Shown here piece by piece: positions 55,523 to 64,000 of a stretch of 64,000 bases of DNA. The notes under the pieces were generated by a model. It was not told the DNA's origin. It did not search any database and saw only the letters and a program-made list of their open reading frames with translations. Numbering within the stretch: position 1 is the first letter of the stretch; every line of letters starts with the position of its first letter. Both the position numbers and the translations under genes were made by a program. Source of the DNA: Massospora cicadina (Eukaryota > Entomophthoromycota > Entomophthoromycetes > Entomophthorales > Entomophthoraceae); NCBI GenBank assembly GCA_022478985.1, contig JAKSZP010017377.1, positions 1-64,000 of the forward strand. Direction: 5' to 3'.

Positions 55523-55808
55523 ATTTATTTAACTGAGGCAAGCTGACCAGGGGACAGGCATTACCAAAAGAAAGAAATGACATGAAACCTGAACAGGGTC
55601 AACTCCATCGAAGAAAGTTTTTCCACCTCCAGATCGGGACTCAAATTTTTCTAGTTACGTCATGGGTAAGGTTTTCGTGCTATTAGACCTACTAACCGCC
55701 AATAGTTTCCTTTGGCTGGCACCCCAATCGATGTGCGAAGGGTGGGAATCAATCCCGCAACCTTCAGGTTGGTAGCCATACGCCCTTACTGACTCGCCTT
55801 CCACCCCC
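55523..55808 (-). mobile_element. tRNA-headed SINE 2
   Basis: TCCTTTGGATATTT flanks it perfectly (55509-55522 and 55809-55822, 14 bp). The minus strand starts with a tRNA-like head: GGCGAGTCAGTAAGG (A-box region), then GGTTGCGGGATTGATTCCC (T-arm and B-box region). The 3' tail GTCCCCTGGTCAGCTTGCC (55554-55536) ends in short TAAA repeats and matches LINE F. It is 286 bp long. Transcription by RNA polymerase III from the internal boxes is expected for the family. Confidence 0.85.
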
Positions 55809-55927
55809 TCCTTTGGATATTTGTAAATATATGGCATAATATTGAATCCTTGCTCCTGTTGGTGCACTCAATCCCTATATCTCAATTACTGCACCATTCA
55901 GCCTTGGTTTTATCTTTCACATTAATT

Positions 55928-57300
55928 TGTCATGGAAACAGCAGAAGAAGTTTAGACTGACCTTCCAGTTGGGATGCGTGAGCACCCAAAAAAGCAAGCC
56001 AGAATTTTAGAGGCATTTCTGACTGTATGACTTGATATGGAGCCAGGAAATGTGAAACCACAAAGTGGTGGTGCAACAACAAGTGAGAAGTATCCTGATG
56101 ACAAACCACACTGAACCCATTCCCAACTCAGTAGGTCTAGCTGCAGGGGGTGGAATTACTGTGATAGTTTTGACAAGATTCTTGGCATGTGAAACCATCT
56201 CAATGGGGGTGACAAGGAGATGGATTTTTCTTTCCATTGATGGACATAAGGCCATAAGATCCCCATGTATTGCTGCCGGAAGTTCATGAGAATGGGGTTG
56301 TAGAGCCAAAAATATCAGACTCACTGAACCCAATTGATGATGGAGGGAGCCATAGTGACCAAAAGAACTAGTAAAGCCCATCCAGAGTGTGGGCTGATGG
56401 GCCACCAGGGAAATGCCATCTGGGATGCAGTCAGAAAGGGAAATAAAAATTTGGTTTTTTGGTAAAACTTTAATTGGATAGGAAAGTAAGAAAATTGACT
56501 AACAATTTTCTCAGTGCCATGCAACTGATTAAATAGTGGTCAATTGGGTAGTGACAGGATGGGGTTGGGTCCCACAAATTTGACCTAACCGGCGAATTGT
56601 TCAGGAATGGACAGGTTTATTCTTTGGGAACTGACATCATAAAATTTGGCGGTGGGCTGAGTCTCTGTCAGTTCAACCTCACTCATCCAAACCAGAGCTT
56701 GACTACATTTCTGACGGTTAGCATGATGGCATTTGGCCCAACGAGTGTTGGGAATCCCCAAGGCCATCCCATATAGGGATGGGTCCATTTGGTTAGGAAC
56801 GGGTTTGAGATGGCCAACCTGCCAGCGCTCAGTCACTTAACCGTTTGTTTGGTCAATAGCAGCACATCATCTGCAACGCCTGAATTACTATCAGAGGGTT
56901 TTGAACCCTCGTCAATGACGCCTGATATTTGTTCTACTGTTTTAGTGATCAAATTGGAGCCGTCAGGTGGTCTAGCCAATATCTCATTCTTCATGATTTT
57001 ACAGACATTCAAATTTTGGCCATCAGCCAGATTACCATCTGAATTAGATCCACCAATTTCAATTCAGTAATCTTGGCACAGATTTCACTAATTCCCCACA
57101 ACAGTTCTGCCAAGGTGAGTTTGGGTAAGGAGGGTGGGATCTGAAGTGGAAGGGCTGTCACCCATCGCTCATTTACTACATGAGCGAGATCGCCCTGAGT
57201 GATGAGAGGTACCGCCATCCTCTTTGGTGTCTTTTTATTTTGGAACATAAAGATGACCCAATCGAGAGCCAAAGGGCATTCCCCAAGACTTACAATTATC
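55928..57300 (-). repeat. Unrecognised repeat K, copy 2, in the 3' LTR of J
   Basis: It is inserted between CATTAATT (55920-55927) and CATTAATT (57301-57308), an 8-bp or slightly longer duplication. Minus-strand open blocks at 57272-57009 (AHVVNERWVTALP, ELLWGISEICAKITELKL), 56836-56585 and 56405-56007 suggest one broken gene of over 350 residues. The first block matches copy 1 at 202-480. I recognise no domain, and no terminal inverted repeats are visible. The last block has hydrophobic segments. Confidence 0.55.
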
Positions 57301-58024
57301 CATTAATTATTATTTTGTCCCACACCAGCATAAAACTTTTCATATAATAGGCCTACTAAAATTCTCCTTGGTCTTTCATCCAGAGTCTTACTTTGGTAGG
57401 CTGACTATAATTATTATGGATATTACTTAAAGTTGCTTGCTCAATGGCAATGTATTTCCTCATTAAGCTATTGCTTTAAAGTTCCTTAGCTCTTTTCCAA
57501 TGTCAAATACTTGGCTAATGAGAATGAGGAATGAGAATAACTTATAAACATGGAACTGTCATTGGGCGGGGATAAGTTTTTTGCATCAGCTGTTGGTAAA
57601 GAACAACACAAGAAGAAGGAAGATTATTTTGCAAAGCCACTGAAGCCACACTCAACACTCAATATTATAGTGTGCTTTTTTCTTTAGGTTTGAATAAAAG
57701 TCTGTTTATGATAAATAAAATAAAATCCTCGTTTTTTGTTTTTTAAAGACATTGTCTTCATAAAGTGCCGTGTTTTGATGTGTTAGTTGACCTGCGCCCT
57801 TAAGCTATGACGCCTCTGCACTAATATCATCAGAGGTATTACCACTTAGAATCTGTAGGCGAATGAAAATGATGAGTATTAGAAAAAACATCAGCATGGG
57901 GATCTTTGCTCAATATGCTGCATTTACTTTTATATCTTGTACATAGATGGAAAACAAGGCTCTTGCAATGTGACCTTGTTAATTAAAAATATTTCAAAGA
58001 ATCTTCTATATTAAGGTTATCATC

Positions 58025-59168
58025 TGTAAAGATTTATAAGGTCTTGTTATTATCGGCAAATAACCCCTATAAACTTATTACTTCACTGGTATAGTTCTTA
58101 TGAAATTCATCCGCGTTGAATAGTATTTGATAATATCAGTTAATAATAGTATGACGACTATTTTCCATAGTTGAATGGAATTCTTAATTCTTGGCCCAAC
58201 GCTTGGCCAGCATTTCCGCTCTAAATACTTGAGATGTCTTGATATAGGGATTTTTTCCCTCGTACTGTCCAACTCAATCCTCTCTGAGATTCCCTGGTGA
58301 CAGTTTCTTTGGTCTAACACACAGTCAGCAGCAATCCCCTATAGTTTCTCCTTCTTAAGATCCCTGGTCAGATCTTTACTCTTTTCCTTAAAGAGTCTCC
58401 CAATTATCACACACAGTAATAATATCATTGAGATAATGAAACAATTGAAAGCTGATAAAGCTTACTACTTAAACTATATACCAGATAAAACTATAGAACT
58501 ATATAACTCTGTTTAAACTCTGGTTTTTTATTATAAGTGAATTATAGGGAATTTATAGTTGGGGCTTGGTCATCTAACCCTTGGTTGAAACCTCTTCAAT
58601 AAAAATGACAGCTGTTCCTATTGAATCACCCATTCTCATCTCAGCAGCGATGGTCTTCCCCATCCTGGTTAGGTTTCTGTCATTGGATATCCTCAAGACC
58701 TAAACGGAAAGAGTCAGAAAACGTGTCCCTAACGTTTTCCTCTTGATCCAAGTAAGCCAACTATACTTGGCTAGTGACCTTCTTAGGTATTGGGACTTGT
58801 TACTATTAAGGCAGGTCATGAACCAACTGATTGATTGCTGGTTGCAGGCGGCATTACTTGCCTTGCAGTTTACTACTTACATTCTCAATCAATTGGTAAT
58901 GAAACCTGACCAATCCCAATCAGTACACCTGATAGTTAATCATTATCAGATGCCCCTATTTCATCAGCAACTCTGCCCAACGAGATCTAAAGGATTCATC
59001 CGGATTGATCCCTGACAGATACAACCAGGTGAATATCCCAAAATCCATTGAACATAGCTACTCCTAAATTAGGATCCACTGATTTCCAATTCACCTCGCA
59101 TTAGCAAATTATCCCCTAGCGATTCCTGGTAATTTGGCAGGCTGGAAATATGGGCAAAAATCCCAACA
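58025..59168. repeat. Left LTR of element L
   Basis: Blocks such as GCCCAACGCTTGGCCAG, AAAGAGTCTCCCA, CAATTGAAAGCTGATA and GTGTCCCTAACGTTTTCCTC recur in order in the right LTR. The open frame 58320-58078 (minus) has no recognised motif. Confidence 0.78.
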
Positions 59169-62100
59169 TCATTTATCATTAAAAATACTAATGGGGTCTT
59201 ATAAGCCTGAGGTTGTCAAAGGGAGAACTGAATTGGAAAATCAACCAAAGCTTCATAGTTATCAAAACAGAAGAAAGCGATTCTTCTTATATTGCATATA
59301 TATGTGTACTTGTGGTTTATTGTCTAGAGTAAAACAACAGTGATTATTGCATCATCAGGGGCAATCAGCTTACAAATCACCTATGTCTGGTCATCTTGAT
59401 AAAACTTAAGTAAACTCATCATTATTACCCTTTTTTATTTTTGTCACTTAAAACAGTTTTTTAAGAAAAAGAATAAATTTCACCCTCAACTTTTTGGTAG
59501 GATTGCCTCTATTTTCTCATAAGACAGAACAATTTTGAGGTGGGGCAATATAATGTCTTAATCTTCATGGCTCAAGTAAGAAGTAGATATTTACTTTAAA
59601 ATAGTTAGCAGGACACCTACCATGACATATCTGCATATCATGGTGTAAGTATAAAAGATAACAAGTCTGATACTATACTGTACAATTGTAAGCGTTATTT
59701 TTTTGTCATCTATATTTGTAATACTTTCAGTAATGCATATATTGGGTGGGAATTTAGATGCTACAATTAGTTTGTTTTTGTCTAATAAATGAGTCAGATG
59801 TACTTTGTTGTGTTTAGCAAGATTTTGTGGTGAAATATTTAATAAGAAAAGTTTTCTAAAACTTTGGGGTAAAAATGGAACTAAGTGAAGTGAAGCTTTT
59901 AAAGTGTTAGAGAAAGCCTTTGTCTACAATGCTATGCTACAACCTTTGGCATATGAGTGGCCAAAACGTCACAAAAATTCGAGAAGATATAAAAGATGAT
60001 TTAAGGCCATGGTCAGGGTATAGCATTAAGCCTTTTTCTTGCAACCCAGTGCACCTTGTACAGTACCCCAAGATTTCATCCCACAAAGTTTCCTGCACTG
60101 GGAGCTCCTCAGGGCACCAAACCACAAAGATGACTATGTTCTGGGCATCCTAACTCATCATCTAATAACAAAAGTTTAAAAGGACAAAGTGCATGTGCTT
60201 ATTAATTTTAGAATCAACATAAAGAGTTTGTATAAAAAATATAAATCTCATATACTTCGCCTGGCTAGATTTTCTGATTTTAAACATGAAATGTGAAGGG
60301 AGGATACCCCAGTGGTAGAGTATGGACCCTCTACCACTGCCTCCCGAGTTCAATCCTGGTAATGGACTTTGGGTAGGGGACAATTTTGACTGTGTTGGTT
60401 TTGCGCGCCAATGCCCTGAACTGAGATAGCAAATAGCAAAGGCGGTCCATGGAGTTCCTGGCCTATCATACACCGCGCATGGAGGTTTTCCAGGTTTTAT
60501 CCTCCTTTCCTATTTTCTTCACTTCCCTAATTGGTGCGGTATCACCCCTAGGTCAGCCCACCTCAAATAAAACATGAAATGTGTGGCGATCTAAAAGTGT
60601 TCCAAAAAGGTGTATTTTAATAAAGTGTATTATTGCATAGCCATAATTCAATAAATACATTATGACTTCGCTGAAAACTTATACTTACTTAAATTGATTA
60701 TAACTGGTATCAAAGCTTGGGTATATGTCAGGCACCAACAAATGGTCACCTTAAAGAATAGTTGAGGTAGGAGCGCCTTAAGTCTGAACCCAGTTAGGCT
60801 TTAAACATATAATAAAATCATTAGATTTAGTTATATTAGGAAGCAAATAAATCTTAATATGTTTTAAAAGTCAAATCAATGCGTAAAAATAGGTAAGCCA
60901 ATAAAGATGAGTTATGCATTTGGGTATATACTGACATTGAAAACTGCTTGAATATAATTTGCCTTCTATTTAGGTAAATTTTCTTAAAAGGTAAATCAAC
61001 TTTGGGTTATGATTAGGAGGTAGTAGTTGATCTTTAACATGATGCTTGACAATATCCATTAGTATACTGGGCATAAAAATTTGTGCTTTAATACTAAATT
61101 CTAGATAAAAAAAATGAAGAATAAATATAAGAAAATTTAAAGATTATTATTATTTGAGACTTATGTTGGACTGAAATTTCTTAAGCTAACCCTGTTTATA
61201 TACACTAAAAAAATTTATCACTAGTTTATACCAAAATTTTCTTAACTGTATAATGAGTGTTTTGTTCCAATAATTAGGGCTATAATAAAATATAATTAAT
61301 TCAGTTACAATTTAATACAGAGATAGAGTACTAACGTTGCATTTCATTTAAATTATAAACTGCCAAAATGTGCTTGAAACATCCTGCAACACAACTATTA
61401 AACTAAATCATTAGTCAAAATGCAATATTGCGACAAAAATCCTAATAACGTATATTTTTATGTTGAATGATTAACTCATTCTGTTCTTTAGGTCTGAATT
61501 TATGTACTTTAATCAATATATATCTTGGATCTCAGATACTCAGCACTTATGAATTGAAGGATTGCTCAAGATCCTAATCCTGACAGTATGTTATGACATT
61601 AAAACAAAGGCTTGATTGTCCAAGTAGAATTTTTCTAAAAAAGAGACTAGAACAGAACATCATTACAGTCAAATGCCAAGGTCCTTTTAGTTGCAACCTT
61701 TGACTACAACAAAATATTTTCAGTATGTAGTCTTACCATTAGGTAACAATGTCAACAAGGAGTATTATCTACAGGTCTTATACATTTGATTGAGACGGTT
61801 AAAAAAAGTGACCCAAATTTTTCAGAGACAACTCATGGGTTTTTTACCACGACAACTCACAAGTGCATTCTGGTTTAATTGTCTGTGTGTTTTTGGTGAA
61901 ACATGATACTGTTGTGATACCACAACCATACTATTATTAACACATCACTATGACCTTTTATTTCCCAAGGTCAAAAGGACACTAAAAAGTGACACTAATC
62001 AACAATAGGTGAGATAAAGGGCAAAATTGTAGGCTGAGCTAAAAGAAATACCTTAATAGTTGTTAAACCAAAGTTTCACAAAAACTTGCGCCATTGCATA

Positions 62101-62464
62101 ATTTTATATTATCATTGGGAGACTATTTTAAGGAAATGAGATAATTATATTTATTAATTAGACGCTTTTATGAGAAAGTTACAAATTTCCTTTTTCTAAT
62201 TGATCTCATACTATAAGTTAGATAAGTAATTTGAAAAGCTATAATAAACCCATAGGGTAAGTTAAGCTTATGAAATTAAATGGATAGTTTATAATAAAGT
62301 TGGGCTTTAGTACTTCTAGCTATGATGGTATTCTGTCTTACACCTACAGTTTAAGTACTTTATAAGAAAGAATTATCACCACCTTTCATTGCAAAAAATT
62401 GTTATAATATCATCTACTCTAAGCATTTACACAGTTAGGAGTGTTGTAATTCAGTCTGACCTAA
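59169..62464. other. Internal region of element L
   Basis: This is 3.3 kb of AT-rich sequence. Apart from SINE 1 (60296-60569) I see no coding motif, tRNA gene or repeat copy on either strand. It is either a very decayed LTR-element interior or a non-coding passenger interior. Confidence 0.5.
60296..60569 (+). mobile_element. tRNA-headed SINE 1
   Basis: AAACATGAAATGTG flanks it perfectly (60282-60295 and 60570-60583, 14 bp). The head (60299-60360) has GATACCCCAGTGGTAGAG (A-box region) and GAGTTCAATCC (B-box). The body runs to GGTATCACCCCTAGGTCAGC and CCACCTCAAAT, the tail related to LINE F and SINE 2. It is 274 bp long. The head differs from that of SINE 2, so it comes from another tRNA or has diverged strongly. 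Confidence 0.85.
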
Positions 62465-63590
62465 TGTTAAAATTTATAGGGTTCTTGAGTATTCTCAGCT
62501 GATAACCCCTAAATTAATTAACTTCACAGGTTCATTGTTAAGAAATTCTCCACGTTGTAGGATATAAGACTTATTCGTTTGATAATAGTATGGAGATTAT
62601 TATCCGTAGTTGAATAAAGTACTAGAATTAGGCCCAACACTTGGCCAGTACTTTCTCTCAAAATACTTATGATGTCCTTAATAGGGATTCATTCCTTGGT
62701 AACACCTAACTCAATCCACACTCTGATCCCTGTTTAAGGTTTCTTTCTGATGACACACAGTTGGCAGCAATACCCAATTTAGTTCAGCTTTTTTTTTCTT
62801 TGGGTCCCTGCTCAGATACTTACTCTTTATCCTAAAGAGTCTCCCAGTTAGAACACTCAGAAATAATATCCCTGAGAAAAAATAGAACAATTGAAAGCTG
62901 ATATAATTTGCTACTTAAAACTATATACTAGATAAAAATTTATCTATTTAGAGGTGAATTCAAGGGAATTTATAGTGAGGATTTGGCACTCAACCCTTTG
63001 TTGAAACCTCTTCAATAAAATAGCAGCCGTTACCATTGAATATCCCATCCTCATCTCAGCAGCAATGGTCTTCCTATCCTGGCTAGGATTCCATCATTGG
63101 ACATCCTTGAGACCTAAAATGGAAAGAGTCAAAAAAAAGTGTCCCTAACGTTTTCCTCTTGATTTAAGTAAACCAACTATATTTGGCAAGCGTCCTGCTT
63201 AGGTAATGAGGCTTTTTACTCATTAGGGCAGGTCATGAACTAACTGATTGATTTGCTTATTGCAGGCAACATCACTCCCTTGCAACTTGATCCTTAAATT
63301 CCTATCAATCAGTGATGAAACTTGACTAATCCTAATTTGTACGCCTGATAGTTAATCATCAATCAACTATAAGATGCCCATATTTCATTGGCAACTCTTC
63401 CCAATGAGATCTTAAGCATTCATCTGGATTGATCCCAACAGATCCGACTCAGGCAAATAACCTAAAATCCCCCAAACATTGTTACCCCAAAATTAGGGTC
63501 AACCAATATCCAATTCACTTCACCATAGTGTAATTAACCCTAGCGACCCCTGTTAATCTAGTCGGATGGTAATATGAGCAAAAATCTAAC
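62465..63590. repeat. Right LTR of element L
   Basis: This 1,126-bp copy of 58025-59168 has the same block order and is followed directly by the TCATC duplication. The substitutions and indels between the two LTRs indicate an old insertion. Confidence 0.78.
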
Positions 63591-63595
63591 TCATC

Positions 63596-64000
63596 CCCCC
63601 TCTTGCCTAGATTTACAGTGTGAAAAGGATTAGGGAAGGAAAACACCATTTTGGACACTTGGTCAATTACTTCAATTTTTTAAGCGGAGTATGATCAATC
63701 AGTACTCAATACTGCTTGGGACAATCTTTGGCATGCATCTCTTTTCCTCTTCCTCCTCGCTACTGCCTACTCAGAGCGTAGTCCTCATGACCTTCTGTCA
63801 CGCTGGCATGATTGATTTACTGATGATGAAAAACCTGGGATCAAGTTTTCCCCTGTCAGGGCATATGACCCATCTTCCTATTCAGGATTCTTTGTCAGGC
63901 GTCCTTGATTTCCTAAATTTCTCCTCGTCCTAGACAGGAGACTCTTGATGTCAATGTTCGTTTCACAGCCCAATTAAGAATGCTCATTTATGTTCACCCA
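63596..64000 (+). other. Right edge; possible protease remnant of another element
   Basis: An open frame at 63691-63933 (80 residues) reads HAGMIDLLMMKNLGSSFPLS. It is vaguely like the active-site region of fungal Ty3/Gypsy proteases (D-S-G-A, then LF and a helix), but the catalytic D and G-A are not all in place. It is weak evidence, and the window ends before a second domain could confirm it. Confidence 0.2.

Larger units (their letters stand above)
40589..57832 (+). mobile_element. Decayed Ty3/Gypsy element J, host of element H
   Basis: LTR copies at 40589/40592-41393 and 55353-57832 flank it, with GAGCT (40584-40588) and GAGGT (57833-57837) as a probable duplication. Element H (42031-50442) splits the internal part. 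Pol remnants at 50443-55320 are on the plus strand and resemble element G. Subtracting the SINE (300 bp with one duplication) and the K insertion (1,381 bp) leaves about 800 bp of 3' LTR, equal to the 5' LTR (802 bp). That agreement supports the whole reconstruction. Confidence 0.82.
55353..57832 (+). repeat. 3' LTR of element J, with two insertions
   Basis: It starts TGTAATTGGTTTGACCAACC after the purine-rich GCGGTGGGGAGA. Blocks CCTGTGGCCCA (55441), TTGGCTGCATCC (55500), CATAAAACTTTTCAT (57329) and GGTAGGCTGACTAT (57394) match the 5' LTR in order. A SINE interrupts it at 55523-55808 and repeat K at 55928-57300. It ends AATATCATCA at 57832. Confidence 0.8.
58025..63590. mobile_element. LTR element L, no recognisable genes
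   Basis: LTR-like direct repeats of 1,144 and 1,126 bp (58025-59168 and 62465-63590) are flanked by perfect TCATC duplications (58020-58024 and 63591-63595). The 3.3-kb internal part is AT-rich, lacks readable Gag or Pol and holds SINE 1. The left LTR runs from TGTAAAGATTTATAAGG to CCCAACA; the right one begins TGTTAAAATTTATAGGG and ends ATCTAAC. Orientation is undecided because neither a clear primer site nor a polypurine tract is visible. Confidence 0.75.

Noticed and set aside
55928..57300. Repeat K as a hAT DNA transposon because of the 8-bp duplication
   Set aside because: No terminal inverted repeats and no hAT transposase motifs are visible; the duplication may also be longer and imperfect.
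60162..60473. Open frame of 103 residues on the minus strand as a gene
   Set aside because: It runs antisense through SINE 1, whose tRNA-like head, tail and target duplications explain the sequence.

Overview
This is a eukaryotic, AT-rich, gene-poor stretch that consists almost entirely of retroelements inserted into one another. I see no host gene, rRNA, tRNA gene or CRISPR array. Chromodomain Ty3/Gypsy elements of the Tf1/sushi type, an L1-like LINE with RRM-like and CCHC ORF1 features, and tRNA-headed SINEs fit a large repeat-rich genome, most likely fungal. That assignment is an inference from element types; no host marker gene is present.

Layout. (1) 1-2572: the 5' part of a minus-strand chromovirus (element A) with its 5' LTR, interrupted at the window edge by an unrecognised repeat (K). 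(2) 2573-6540: a minus-strand LINE relic. (3) 7150-11096 and 17021-18300: an old minus-strand Ty3/Gypsy relic (M) split by chromovirus B (11097-17020, LTRs of 831 and 838 bp, near-perfect 5-bp target duplication). (4) 19474-37560: an ORF1-only LINE derivative (half-LINE 1, plus) split by chromovirus C/D (19871-36075, minus), which is itself split by Ty3/Gypsy element G (23671-32304, plus, perfect duplication GATAT). (5) 37580-39548: half-LINE 2 (minus), with a perfect 19-bp duplication, inserted into the tail of half-LINE 1. (6) 40589-57832: decayed Ty3/Gypsy element J (plus) containing the pol-less LTR element H (42031-50442), which contains LINE F (43191-48463). J's 3' LTR also holds a SINE and a second K copy. 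(7) 58025-63590: LTR element L (perfect duplication TCATC) with no recognisable genes, holding a second SINE.

How the parts relate. LINE F, both half-LINEs and both SINEs end in the same 3' tail, which suggests one LINE machinery copying all of them. H appears to share primer site and LTR termini with G and J, which would make it a non-autonomous passenger. The chromoviruses lack a tRNA-type primer site; the site instead pairs with a segment near the predicted RNA 5' end inside their own LTR, as in self-priming Tf1. Their LTRs also seem to encode the N-terminus of the first polyprotein, read through the primer site, and the C-terminus of Pol. Three ultrashort A-tailed insertions (21, 46 and 51 nt), each with a 15-17 bp duplication, form an unusual micro-retroposon family. 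Every element ORF is broken by stops or frameshifts.
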